Source: Chloroflexota bacterium
Lineage (GTDB): Bacteria > Chloroflexota > Dormibacteria > Dormibacterales > Dormibacteraceae
Direction of reading: 5' to 3'
NCBI GenBank assembly: GCA_005880315.1
Contig: VBHB01000162.1
Span: 1-40,653, forward strand
DNA: 40,653 bases
A program made the position numbers and the translations under genes. Below, piece after piece: positions 23,797 to 32,396 of this stretch (within the stretch, counting starts at the first letter, position 1; the number at the start of each line of letters is the position of its first letter). The notes below the pieces were generated by a model that saw only the letters and a program-made list of their open reading frames with translations, searched no databases and was not told the origin of the DNA.

Positions 23797-24654
23797 TCAG
23801 GCCGCCCCCAGACGTTCGATCGATGAGAGCAGCGCCCGCCGGCTCATGACAAGGAGCATGGCCTCGCGATATTCGCGGCTCCCGCGCACGTCCGAGATCG
23901 GACTGGCCTGCTCGAGCAGTGCTCGCAACACCGTGCTTTTCGATTCGTCATCTGCCGACGGGTCGGAAAGCGCACCGGTTTCGTCTGCGACCAAGAACGG
24001 TCGCGGACCTACCGCGCCATATGCGAATCGGGTGCTACCACTCGCGTCCACCAGGCAGCACAGGCTCACTGTCGCCAGGTCGACGCCTCGCCTGCGGGTG
24101 ATGCGAACAAACGTGGCGGCGCGCCGTTCCGTGGCGATAGGCAAATCGATCGACGTGACAACCTCTCCCCGCTGAAGCACTGTCTGCCTTGGGCCGACAA
24201 GGAATTCATCGAGCTTCACGCGTCGAGCACCACGCGCGCTCGCCACGTTGACCACCGCGCCGTAGACAAGCAGCGGCGGCGCGGTGTCGGCGGCCGGCGA
24301 TGCGTGGCACATGTTGCCGGCGAGCGTGGCCCGGTTGCGGATCTGGACGGATCCGACGGTGGCCGCTGCATCGACCAATGCCGGAAACCACATCTGGACG
24401 AGCGCGTTCTCCTGTACGTCGGTCATCGCCGTGGTGGCGGTGATCGTCAGCCACCCGCCGCGTTCGCTGATGCCGGGTCGTAGCTCGGCCACTCGCTTCA
24501 GGTCGATCACCACCTTCGGCCTGCGCGAGCGGTTGCGCAGCTCGATGACGAGGTCGGTGCCGCCCGCCAGCAGGCTCGCCTCGTCGCCGTGCTCGTCGAG
24601 CACGGCGAAGGTTTCAGACAGGGTCGCCGGCCGTGCGAACGCAAAAGGCACCAT
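23797..24654 (-). CDS. FAD-binding subunit of molybdenum hydroxylase
   Basis: The 285-residue medium subunit has the FAD_binding_5 motifs SLLAGGTDLVIELRNR and RATLAGNMCHASPAAD, followed by a C-terminal CO-dehydrogenase flavoprotein domain. It accepts electrons from the iron-sulfur subunit and reduces NAD+, O2 or another carrier. It lies 33 bases downstream of the phosphohistidine protein and 2 bases upstream of the small subunit, in the order FAD, [2Fe-2S], Mo. Confidence 0.92.
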   Translation of the reverse strand: MVPFAFARPATLSETFAVLDEHGDEASLLAGGTDLVIELRNRSRRPKVVIDLKRVAELRPGISERGGWLTITATTAMTDVQENALVQMWFPALVDAAATVGSVQIRNRATLAGNMCHASPAADTAPPLLVYGAVVNVASARGARRVKLDEFLVGPRQTVLQRGEVVTSIDLPIATERRAATFVRITRRRGVDLATVSLCCLVDASGSTRFAYGAVGPRPFLVADETGALSDPSADDESKSTVLRALLEQASPISDVRGSREYREAMLLVMSRRALLSSIERLGAA

Positions 24655-24687
24655 CGCGGCCGGCCTCAGACGACCTTGTGTCGCGTC

Positions 24688-26490
24688 TTAGTGAGGTCGC
24701 GCCATTCGGTCTGCAGCCAGCGCGTCGGCAGGTGGCGCTTTGTCGCCGCCGCTCCCGAGAATGTCGACCACCCCAGTCGTGCCGTTGACACGAATGCGGT
24801 CGCCTTCCTTGATCCTCCTGGTCGCCGAAGAGGTGCCGATCACGGCCGGGATCGCGAACTCGCGCGCGAGCACGGCGGCATGCGAGGTGAGGCCGCCCGC
24901 GTCGGTGACGAGACCCGCCATCTTCGTGAAGAGCGCGACCCAGGCCGGGTTCGTCATCTGGCAGACCACGATGTCGCCCTTGCGGACGTGGTCGAACTGC
25001 TCGACCGTCAAAACCACGCGGGCAACGCCCTCGACCACACCGGGAGAACCCCCAAGGCCCTCGATGTGGCTCTCGACTCGGGACGCCTTGCGATAGAACT
25101 TTTCGGGGAAGCCCCAGTTGGCCAGGTATGGCACCGCCAGCTGAGTCGCTGTCACGGTGCCGATCCAGTCCGGCGGACGCAACCGATAGGCGGCCTCACG
25201 CTCGGTGCGTCGCTTGGCGACGAGCTTGCGCGCATCGATCGCGGCAGTGTCCGCCATGAAGACACGCAGCTCGTTGTACTGGAGGTACATCACTTCATCC
25301 GGCCGCTCCAGGGCTCCGCTTTCGACAAGCTTCGCGCCGATCGCCATGAGGACGAGGCGAAGGTGAGCATTGGCGCCCTGGTCGATGTAGAAGTGATGGT
25401 CGGGCGTAAGTGGCGCCATCAGCAGGTTGATGTCGTTCAGGCGCCGCACCTCTTCGAGGCCTTCGCCTGACAGTCCCTCGAGCAGCTCCTCAGTCGCCGA
25501 CTGGATGTCCTTCTCCACCGCCGCGATCGTCTTCGGATAGTCATAACCGGTCTCGACATATCCGCGCACCAGCTCGATCACCGGCTCGGCGTGCTCGCGA
25601 ACGGTTGGAAAGACGAACTCGTGACTCCACACCGCGTGATAGCCGTACTCGCGCTGGTAGGCGGTGACGCGATCCGCCAGGAAACGGCGCCCGCCATCCG
25701 ACTTCTGGAGCGACTGCATGATCTCGCGCGCGGTTTCTCCACGAAACGCCGACGACAGGTCGCGGTCCTTGACGACCTCTTCCTTGAGCTCCCACAGGGC
25801 CTTGATGGAATCCCAGTTGCGATCGCTGGAAGAGTTCTGCAAGCGGCCGACCAGAGTCTCGTCGACGCTGCCGCGCCATCTCTGGATCGCCCCACGCAGG
25901 TTGAGGGTGGCGGAAAACTGCGCGAAGTTGAGCATCCAGTGGATCTTCCAGTGCCGGTCGTGGATGTCGATCGCGTCCTCGAGGATGCAGGCAAGCTCCA
26001 TGAGAGTGAGCCGGTCCGCCTCGTCGAGCCTCGCCTCGAGGTAGTCGTAGTTGCGCGTCATCTCGGGGACGAGGCGGTCGCGCCACCAGCCGGCGAAGTT
26101 CCGGCCGTATGTGGGCAGGACCGCGTCCAGGTACTTGCCGATCGTGGCGGGATAGGCCGGATCGCGCGGCACGGCGGCCGAGTGCCGGAAGCCATATCGG
26201 CTCGAATCGATGAGCAGCTTCGGGTCCGCGGGGATCACTGCCGTATAGACATAGCCGTTGACGAACTTCGCCAGCCAGTCGGCCGCGAACGGCGTCCCGA
26301 AGCGGCGGAACATGTGGTCGCAGGTCAGCCACCAGCCGCCGATGTCCGCGAACATGGGGCTCAGAGGGTTCGGGCAGTGCAGGTCGTCGAACACCCACAG
26401 CAGCTGCTTCTCGGCTTCCGACTCCCAAGTCACCGGGAACTGGTCGTCGCCGAGGAACTGGCCGAGAGGCTCTTCCACCGCCGTCCCCAC
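24688..26490 (-). CDS. PEP-utilising mobile-domain protein (phosphotransferase half)
   Basis: The 600-residue protein lacks an ATP-grasp domain. Its long N-terminal region (WESEAEKQLLWVFDDLHCPNPLSPM onward read in pieces: VTWESEAEKQ, then VFDDLHCPNPLSP) resembles the substrate-binding part of rifampin-phosphotransferase- and phenylphosphate-synthase-like proteins. The C-terminus is a phosphohistidine domain with H537 in GGLTSHAAV and FAIPAVIG. In those families this part moves phosphate from His to a hydroxyl group of the substrate, with ATP used on a separate domain or subunit. GTG at 26490 begins a transcript that may be leaderless. It heads the operon with the molybdenum hydroxylase and the PPDK-like gene. 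The acceptor is unknown. Confidence 0.8.
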   Translation of the reverse strand: MGTAVEEPLGQFLGDDQFPVTWESEAEKQLLWVFDDLHCPNPLSPMFADIGGWWLTCDHMFRRFGTPFAADWLAKFVNGYVYTAVIPADPKLLIDSSRYGFRHSAAVPRDPAYPATIGKYLDAVLPTYGRNFAGWWRDRLVPEMTRNYDYLEARLDEADRLTLMELACILEDAIDIHDRHWKIHWMLNFAQFSATLNLRGAIQRWRGSVDETLVGRLQNSSSDRNWDSIKALWELKEEVVKDRDLSSAFRGETAREIMQSLQKSDGGRRFLADRVTAYQREYGYHAVWSHEFVFPTVREHAEPVIELVRGYVETGYDYPKTIAAVEKDIQSATEELLEGLSGEGLEEVRRLNDINLLMAPLTPDHHFYIDQGANAHLRLVLMAIGAKLVESGALERPDEVMYLQYNELRVFMADTAAIDARKLVAKRRTEREAAYRLRPPDWIGTVTATQLAVPYLANWGFPEKFYRKASRVESHIEGLGGSPGVVEGVARVVLTVEQFDHVRKGDIVVCQMTNPAWVALFTKMAGLVTDAGGLTSHAAVLAREFAIPAVIGTSSATRRIKEGDRIRVNGTTGVVDILGSGGDKAPPADALAADRMARPH

Positions 26491-26498
26491 GAGATCGA

Positions 26499-26530
26499 AT
26501 TATCGCGTCCCGAATGAGGGAGTGGATAAT
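26499..26530. promoter_or_regulatory. Divergent leaderless-type promoter pair
   Basis: Two outward-facing GATAAT hexamers lie between the divergent genes. One is on the minus strand (26504-26499), 8 bases before GTG 26490. The other is on the plus strand (26525-26530), 7 bases before GTG 26538. Neither gene has a Shine-Dalgarno, so both mRNAs may start at the start codon. No consensus -35 is visible. Confidence 0.5.
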
Positions 26531-26537
26531 CGAGCAC

Positions 26538-27638
26538 GTGAGCGCATCTGTACCTCGCGTCTCGTACAAGAGCCCTCTGCATCAGATGACGCAGTCCACT
26601 CCCACCTGTCTGTGGAACGACTCTGCGTCAATCGACGAATTGACGCACTCGATCGAGGACGGCGCGGTTGGCGCGACGTGCAACCCGGTCATTGCGTTCA
26701 CCGTCCTCAAGAAGGAGATGGCGACGTGGCGGCCGCGCATCGAGGCCCTGCTTCGCGAGCAGCCGACCGCCACCGAGGACGAGATCGCCTGGACTCTGGT
26801 CGAGGAGCTGTCGGTCCGCGCAGCGAAGCTGCTCGAGCCAGTCTTCCGACAGCAGGGCGGCCGCAACGGCCGCCTATCCATTCAGACCGACCCTCGGCTC
26901 TTCCGCGACACGGAAGCAATAGTCACGCAGGCGATCCGTTTCAGCCGGCTCGCGCCCAACATGATCGTGAAGATCCCCGCGACGCGCGCTGGGATCGGTG
27001 CGATCGAAGAAGCGACCGCCCGCGGGATCAGCATCAACGCCACGGTCAGCTTCACGGTGCCCCAGACCATCGCCGTCGCGGAAGCTGTCGAGCGAGGCCT
27101 ACGCCGTCGCGAGCAGGAGGGCAAGGAGGTCGCCTCCATGGGGCCCGTCTGCACGATCATGGTCGGCCGGCTGGACGACTGGCTCAAAGTCGTGATGGAG
27201 AAAGAGGGCATCTCGGTCGAGCCCGGCCACCTCGAGTGGGCCGGCGTTGCCGTGTTCAAGAAGGCGTACGAGATCTACACCAAACGCGGGTACCGGCTGC
27301 GGCTCCTTTCGGCCGCCTTCCGCAACCACATGCACTGGAGCGAGCTCATCGGCGCCGACGCCGTCATCTCGCCCCCTTACGCGTGGCAGCAGCGCTTGAA
27401 CAAGAGCGGGATCGAGGTCACATCCCGGATCGCGCAGCCCGTCGATCCAAACATCGTCAACCAGCTCGTGACCCACTTTCCAGATTTCCGCCGGGCGTAT
27501 TCCGAGGACGGCCTGGCCGTAGAGGATTTCGACTCTTATCCGCCCACCCGCCGGACCCTCCGCCAGTTCATCGCCGCGTGCGGCGATCTCGCCGGGCTGG
27601 TGCGCGACGTAATGGTTCCCAACCCCGACCAGGCTTAA
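26538..27638 (+). CDS. Transaldolase-family protein
   Basis: The roughly 366-residue TIM-barrel protein has the transaldolase opening CLWNDSASIDELTHSIEDGA with D28, ATCNP, and Schiff-base lysine K145 in NMIVKIPATRAG. Downstream are NATVSFTVPQ and TIMVGRLDDWLK. It may transfer a dihydroxyacetone unit or perform a simple retro-aldol cleavage. GTG at 26538 is preferred over ATG 26514 because a GATAAT -10 ends 7 bases before it and would cut off the earlier start. The sugar isomerase-like gene follows after 4 bases. Confidence 0.88.
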   Translation: MSASVPRVSYKSPLHQMTQSTPTCLWNDSASIDELTHSIEDGAVGATCNPVIAFTVLKKEMATWRPRIEALLREQPTATEDEIAWTLVEELSVRAAKLLEPVFRQQGGRNGRLSIQTDPRLFRDTEAIVTQAIRFSRLAPNMIVKIPATRAGIGAIEEATARGISINATVSFTVPQTIAVAEAVERGLRRREQEGKEVASMGPVCTIMVGRLDDWLKVVMEKEGISVEPGHLEWAGVAVFKKAYEIYTKRGYRLRLLSAAFRNHMHWSELIGADAVISPPYAWQQRLNKSGIEVTSRIAQPVDPNIVNQLVTHFPDFRRAYSEDGLAVEDFDSYPPTRRTLRQFIAACGDLAGLVRDVMVPNPDQA

Positions 27639-27642
27639 TCAC

Positions 27643-28560
27643 GTGAAGCTCGGCCTGCTCACGGCGGCCTTTCCAAGCCTTTCGCTCGAGGAGGTGGCCG
27701 ATTGGGCGGCCACGAACGGATTCGAAGCCCTGGAGGTCGCGTGCTGGCCGGCCGCCGGCGCCGAGCGCAGGCGCTACGCAGGTGTCAGCCACATTGATGT
27801 GGACAGGCTCGACGCCAAAGCCGCTCACGGCATCCACGACCTGCTGTCGAGCCGCGGCCTGACGATCTCGTCGCTCGCCTACTACCCGAATCCGCTGGAC
27901 CCCGATCCGGCCCAGCGTTCGCAGGCCCAGGCGCACATACGCAAGGTCATCGAGGCCGCGGCCACGCTCGAGGTGAACCTGGTCGCCACGTTCATTGGTC
28001 GCGACCAGAGCCGGCCGCCCGAGCCCGCGTTCGCCGAGGTCCTCGAGCAGTGGCCGGCGCTGGTCAAACACGCCGCCGACCGCGGCGTCAGGATCGCGAT
28101 CGAGAACTGCCCCATGATCTTTTCAACCGACGAGTGGCCGGGCGGCCGCAACCTCGCCTATTCGCCTGCGCTGTGGCGGCGCCTTTTCGAAGCCATGCCT
28201 GGTGAGACGCTCGGCCTGAATCTGGACCCGTCGCACCTGGTCTGGCAGCTCATAGACATTCAGCGGGTCGTGCGCGAGTTCGGTCCCCGTATCTACCACG
28301 TCCACGCGAAAGACCTCGAGATCGATCGCGACGGGCTCTACGAAAACGGCGTCATGTCTTTGGGCATGGGCTGGCAGGTTCCCCGCCTGCCAGGTCTCGG
28401 CGAGGTGCAATGGAACCGCTTCATCGCCGCCCTGATCCGAGCTGGGTATGACGGCGTCGTCTCTGTGGAGCATGAGGACCGCTCTTTCGAGGGCGACCTC
28501 GACCTCGTCAAGCGCGGATTCCTGCTCGCGCGCAACACCCTGCGCCCGCTTCTGGTGTGA
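27643..28560 (+). CDS. Sugar-phosphate isomerase/epimerase (xylose-isomerase-like barrel)
   Basis: The 305-residue AP-endonuclease-2-type TIM barrel begins MKLGLLTAAFPSLSLEEVADW. Candidate metal ligands of the family are the Glu of IAIENCP, the Asp and His of GLNLDPSHL, the His of VHAKD and the Glu of VSVEHED. It probably interconverts keto- and aldo-forms or epimers of a sugar or inositol derivative. GTG at 27643 follows the transaldolase-family stop by 4 bases. The transporter promoter lies 21 bases after its end. Confidence 0.87.
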   Translation: MKLGLLTAAFPSLSLEEVADWAATNGFEALEVACWPAAGAERRRYAGVSHIDVDRLDAKAAHGIHDLLSSRGLTISSLAYYPNPLDPDPAQRSQAQAHIRKVIEAAATLEVNLVATFIGRDQSRPPEPAFAEVLEQWPALVKHAADRGVRIAIENCPMIFSTDEWPGGRNLAYSPALWRRLFEAMPGETLGLNLDPSHLVWQLIDIQRVVREFGPRIYHVHAKDLEIDRDGLYENGVMSLGMGWQVPRLPGLGEVQWNRFIAALIRAGYDGVVSVEHEDRSFEGDLDLVKRGFLLARNTLRPLLV

Positions 28561-28580
28561 GTCTCCACCCAGGTGATCGT

Positions 28581-28609
28581 TTGACACCGCCCCAAACCTT
28601 CCTTACGAT
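28581..28609 (+). promoter_or_regulatory. Sigma-70-type promoter of the ABC transporter
   Basis: TTGACA (28581-28586), a 17-base spacer and TACGAT (28604-28609) form the best promoter in the window. Transcription should start near 28616, leaving a leader of about 106 bases before ATG 28722. Confidence 0.8.
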
Positions 28610-28621
28610 CTGCGGCGTCTG

Positions 28622-28635
28622 GGCAAACGATTTCC
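28622..28635. promoter_or_regulatory. Putative LacI-family operator, site 2
   Basis: GGCAAACGATTTCC is a 14-base imperfect palindrome centred on CG (GGNAANCGNTTNCC), about +6 to +19 of the predicted start. It shares ATTTCCATT with site 1 at 11745-11758 and matches it at 11 of 14 positions. It fits repression by the LacI protein encoded at 11771. Confidence 0.6.
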
Positions 28636-28708
28636 ATTGGTCATGCGAGCAGGAGCTTCTAGCCCGGACTCGACCCAGCGGGCGGTGCCTGCGACCGGTT
28701 TGAAAGAC

Positions 28709-28714
28709 AGGAGG
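28709..28714 (+). promoter_or_regulatory. Shine-Dalgarno of the receptor gene
   Basis: AGGAGG lies 7 bases before ATG 28722 and fixes that start for the lipoprotein. Confidence 0.75.
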
Positions 28715-28721
28715 TTGGTAA

Positions 28722-29777
28722 ATGTCGGAACGTAGATGGCCGAAAGCCATCGGATTAGTGCTTGCAGCAGGGTTGTTGCTGGCCGCCTGCGGCGGCTCCA
28801 ACAACACAGGTGGAGGCACCAAGAAATACGTCGTCGGCATCTCCAACACGCTGACCGGCAACGGCTTCCGCGAGGAGATGATCTGTTCCATCAAGGCCCA
28901 GGCCAAGGCGTCTGGAGTCGTCTCCAAGGTTATCGTCGCGAACCGCAACACCGACCCCAGCGGCCAGATCGCTGACGTACGCAACCTGATCTCGGCGGGC
29001 GTCAACGTCATCGTGATGAACCCCTCCGACCGCAGCGCACTGGACGCAGTCATCAAGGAGGCGACGAGCAAGGGCATCGTCGTCGTCACCGTCGACCAGG
29101 GCGTCACCTCGTCGGATGCGTACCAGCTCTACAACAACCAGGTCAAATACGCCACGCTCGGCGCCGATTGGCTGTTCAAGAAGCTGAACGGCACCGGCAA
29201 CGTCATAGAGATGCGCGGCATCAACGGCGTCTCCGCCGACGCCGACCGGCACACCGGGTTCACGCAAACCCTCGCCAGCTACCCGGGCATCAAGGTCGTG
29301 AAGATGACCTTCACGAACTGGTCCCTTGACCCCGCCGCGCAGCAGATCAAGGACATCCTCGGCTCCGGCTTGAAGGTCGACGGAATCTGGACCTCGGGCA
29401 TCGACTCGACCGTCGTCGACGGATACACGACGGCCAAGAAGCCGTATGTGCCAACGATCGGCGCCGACAACGACGCCTTCATCGGTGACCTTATCAACCT
29501 GAAGGCGCAGGGTCTTTCTGGCGCCGCCGTCACCAACCCTCCGACGGTAGGGGGCGCGGGCCTGGCGGTCGGTCTGGACGTCCTCCAGGGCAAGAGCCAC
29601 CCGCACCTGATCAACCTCGACCCAGCCATCTGGGACAACCAGAGCACCTCGGGCTTGAGCGAGCTGCAGAACCACTACGACCCGAAACTCAACGCTTACT
29701 ACAGCGTCACCTACCAGGTCGCCCCGTACACGACCTACACCAAAGACGACCTCCTCAAGTGCGCTGACATCGGTTAG
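28722..29777 (+). CDS. Sugar-binding lipoprotein of a ribose-type ABC transporter
   Basis: The 351-residue receptor starts with a type II signal peptide ending in the lipobox LLAAC (lipidated Cys23), followed by a Gly/Ser/Asn linker. The mature part is a periplasmic-binding type I domain (VVGISNTLTGNGFREEM, NTDPSGQIADVRNL, VVTVDQGV, PTIGADNDAF). It captures a sugar-like solute at the outer membrane face and delivers it to the permeases. It is the first gene after a strong promoter and operator and is separated from the ATPase by a hairpin terminator. That arrangement would give more receptor than transporter. Confidence 0.92.
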   Translation: MSERRWPKAIGLVLAAGLLLAACGGSNNTGGGTKKYVVGISNTLTGNGFREEMICSIKAQAKASGVVSKVIVANRNTDPSGQIADVRNLISAGVNVIVMNPSDRSALDAVIKEATSKGIVVVTVDQGVTSSDAYQLYNNQVKYATLGADWLFKKLNGTGNVIEMRGINGVSADADRHTGFTQTLASYPGIKVVKMTFTNWSLDPAAQQIKDILGSGLKVDGIWTSGIDSTVVDGYTTAKKPYVPTIGADNDAFIGDLINLKAQGLSGAAVTNPPTVGGAGLAVGLDVLQGKSHPHLINLDPAIWDNQSTSGLSELQNHYDPKLNAYYSVTYQVAPYTTYTKDDLLKCADIG

Positions 29778-29800
29778 CTTCGATCGAAGTAAAGACATGG

Positions 29801-29835
29801 CAGGGCGTGGAGGAATCCACGCCCTGTCGCTTTTT
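29801..29835 (+). terminator. Strong intrinsic terminator after the receptor gene
   Basis: An 11-bp perfect stem (CAGGGCGTGGA / TCCACGCCCTG), GGAA loop and a TTTTT run at 29831-29835 lie between receptor and ATPase genes. It should stop part of the transcripts and/or protect the receptor mRNA end. Confidence 0.85.
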
Positions 29836-29859
29836 GGGGGCATCATCTAAATCGTTGCG

Positions 29860-31374
29860 ATGACCGACGACGCGATCCTCCTCGAAACACGCGGGCTCAA
29901 GAAGAACTACGGCGCGGTGGTGGCCCTGCGTTCGGGGGACATCAGCGTGCGGGCCGGTGAGATCCACGCGCTCATGGGCGCCAACGGCGCCGGCAAGAGC
30001 ACCCTCGTCAAAGTTCTCACTGGCGATGTGACCCCCAACGCGGGCACGATCCGGCTCGAGGGTCGCGAGGTCCGCTTCAACTCTCCGGCCAACGCGCGTA
30101 AAGCCGGCCTGGCGTCGGTGTACCAGGACGTGAGCCTGGTACCGCTCCTCACAGTCGCGCAGAACCTGCGCCTCACCGGGACCACGATGGCAGCCATCCG
30201 GCCGTGGCTCGAGGAGCTCGAGCTCGGGGACGTCGACCTGGCCGAGTACGCACGCGACCTGCCCACGCCCACCCTCCACCTGCTCGACCTCGCCCAGGCG
30301 CTGGCGTCGCTACCGCGCCTGCTCATCCTCGACGAGGTCACGGCCACCCTACCGGCGGACCTCAGCGAGCGCGTGTTTCGGGTGGCCCGCCGATGGCGCG
30401 ACGAGGGCCGCTCGGTGGTGCTGATCTCGCACCGGATGACCGAGGTGAAAGCACTCTGCGACCGCGCCACCGTGCTTCGGGATGGAAGTACGGTCGGGGT
30501 CGTCGATCTCGCGTCGAGCGGCCAGGAGGAGATCGTCTCTCTCATGCTCGGCCCGGCCGCGGCATCCGTGGTCGTGTCCGAAGGAGCTGTCGCCGACACA
30601 GCGCCGGCGCCAAAGGTCGACCCCAGCCCGGCGGTCGAGGTCCGCGGCCTCCGCTCGGGCCTGCTGCAGGACGTGTCCTTCACCCTCCGCCGCGGCGAGG
30701 TGCTCGGCATCGTGGCCCTCGAGGCCCAAGGCCAGGCGGACCTGTTCGAGTGCCTGAGCGGCAACCGGCGTCCGGACGCGGGCGAGATCCTGGTCCAGGG
30801 CAAAACGCGCCGCTTCCGTCATCCGCATGAGGCTATCGGCGCGGGACTGGTGCTGGTGCCGGCCGACCGAGCCCTCGCGCTCCTGCGCCAGCGCTCGGTG
30901 CTCGAGAACATCGCGCTACCCATGGTCAACCAGCTCAAGCGCTGGGGGTTGATCAACACAAGAGCCGAGCGCAAGCGTGTGAAGGCGGCAACCGACCGGC
31001 TGGAGATAGACACGCGGGCCGGGTCCCGCGTGATGCGGCTGTCCGGAGGCAACCAACAGAAGGTCACGATCGCGCGGTGGCTGGCCACAGGTTTTGTGAC
31101 GCTCCTCTGTTTCGACCCCACACGCGGCATCGACATCCGCACCAAGGAACAGATCTATCGCGTCCTGCGTGAGCTGGCCGCGTCGGGCTCCGCCGTGCTC
31201 CTCTTCACGTCCGAGCTGCCCGAGATCCAATTGGCTTGCGACCGCGCGCTCGTGATGTTCGGCGGCCGCGTGGTCGCGGAGCTCACAGCGCATGACGCCA
31301 CCGAGGCGGCGCTGCTCAGGGCGGCGCACGGTTTGGAACGCGGGGGTACCGGGCCCGCGGAGGCGGCGTCGTGA
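29860..31374 (+). CDS. Ribose-type ABC transporter ATPase (two fused domains)
   Basis: The 504-residue protein has two fused ATPase domains. Domain 1 has Walker A GANGAGKST (40-48) and Walker B LLILDEVTA (D158/E159), but its signature is lost (PTPTLHLLDL). Domain 2 lacks Walker A (VALEAQGQAD) but has the signature LSGGNQQK (394-401). One composite site (Walker A/B of domain 1 with signature of domain 2) is therefore competent and the other is dead, more extreme than the usual RbsA/MglA asymmetry. ATG 29860 has no Shine-Dalgarno and follows the terminator by 24 bases, so a weak local start (CTAAAT, 7 bases upstream) may contribute. Its stop overlaps the permease as GTGA. Confidence 0.9.
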   Translation: MTDDAILLETRGLKKNYGAVVALRSGDISVRAGEIHALMGANGAGKSTLVKVLTGDVTPNAGTIRLEGREVRFNSPANARKAGLASVYQDVSLVPLLTVAQNLRLTGTTMAAIRPWLEELELGDVDLAEYARDLPTPTLHLLDLAQALASLPRLLILDEVTATLPADLSERVFRVARRWRDEGRSVVLISHRMTEVKALCDRATVLRDGSTVGVVDLASSGQEEIVSLMLGPAAASVVVSEGAVADTAPAPKVDPSPAVEVRGLRSGLLQDVSFTLRRGEVLGIVALEAQGQADLFECLSGNRRPDAGEILVQGKTRRFRHPHEAIGAGLVLVPADRALALLRQRSVLENIALPMVNQLKRWGLINTRAERKRVKAATDRLEIDTRAGSRVMRLSGGNQQKVTIARWLATGFVTLLCFDPTRGIDIRTKEQIYRVLRELAASGSAVLLFTSELPEIQLACDRALVMFGGRVVAELTAHDATEAALLRAAHGLERGGTGPAEAAS

Positions 31375-32396
31375 GCGCACAGGCAATCGCCCGGCCGCGC
31401 GTCGCGCCCAACGTGGCGAGACTCCTCCGCCGCAACGCATGGACTCTCGGCACATACGGCCTGTTCGTGGCCGTGATGATCTTCACGGTCGCCATTCATC
31501 CCAACTACGGACCCTTCGAGGTGCAGTCGCTGGTGGTCGGCGCCCTGCCGCTGGCCTTTGCCGCGGTGGCGGAGGCGTGCGTCGTCCTTGGCGGTGGCAT
31601 CGATCTGTCGATCGGGGCGATGATGGCCGTGGCGAACGTCGTGGCCGCCCGCTACATGAACCATCACGACTTCCAGACCGCGATTCTCGTCTCGGTGCTG
31701 GTGCTGGTCGGCGGAACGCTTGCCGGCGCGTTGAACGGAGTGATCGCGCTGAGGACGAGGGTGCCGGACATCGTGGTCACGCTGGCGATGTCGTTCGTCT
31801 GGGGCGGCGTGGCCCTGCTGATCCTGCCGCAGCCTGGCGGTGGCGCGCCCGACGGGTTCCTTGCCCTCGCGTCCGGCAACGTCTTGACCCCGTGGATTCC
31901 GGCGGGCATCGTGCTCTTGATCGTGGTGGTGGGCGCGATATGGATCCCGGTCAAGCTGAGCCGCATCGGGTTGGCACTCTATGCGGTTGGCAGCGACAGG
32001 ACCGCCGCTTTTCGCAGGGGAGTGCGGATCGGGCCCACGAGGGTGTTCTCCTATGCGCTCGGTGGCTTCTTCGCCGCCTGCGGCGGGCTCGCCTTGCTCA
32101 TGAGCACAGGCATCGGCTCGCCGCTGGCGGGGACGATCTACACCCTGAGCGCCATCTCTGCAATCGTGCTCGGCGGCGTTAGCCTGGCGGGCGGTCGCGG
32201 TGGCGTGATGGGACCGATCATCGCGGCCTTGGTGCTGACGATGGTGCCGGCCGACCTAATCTTGAGCGGCACAGACCCCAACTTCGGCCAGGTCATCCAG
32301 GGCACGTTGATCGTCCTCGTGGTCATGGCCGGAGGGCTGGCGCCGCTCCTCCGCAGCCGCAGGCGCGCGATCGTGCCTGGAGCAAGCTCGGGTTGA
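31371..32396 (+). CDS. ABC transporter permease (ribose type), first
   Basis: The 341-residue membrane protein belongs to the BPD_transp_2/RbsC group. It has many hydrophobic segments, the motif CVVLGGGIDLSIGAMMA, and a late loop GVRIGPTRVFSYALGGFFAACGG. It forms the channel together with the next permease. GTG at 31371 overlaps the ATPase stop as GTGA. It carries a short Arg-rich N-terminus before the first membrane segment. Confidence 0.92.
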   Translation: MSAQAIARPRVAPNVARLLRRNAWTLGTYGLFVAVMIFTVAIHPNYGPFEVQSLVVGALPLAFAAVAEACVVLGGGIDLSIGAMMAVANVVAARYMNHHDFQTAILVSVLVLVGGTLAGALNGVIALRTRVPDIVVTLAMSFVWGGVALLILPQPGGGAPDGFLALASGNVLTPWIPAGIVLLIVVVGAIWIPVKLSRIGLALYAVGSDRTAAFRRGVRIGPTRVFSYALGGFFAACGGLALLMSTGIGSPLAGTIYTLSAISAIVLGGVSLAGGRGGVMGPIIAALVLTMVPADLILSGTDPNFGQVIQGTLIVLVVMAGGLAPLLRSRRRAIVPGASSG

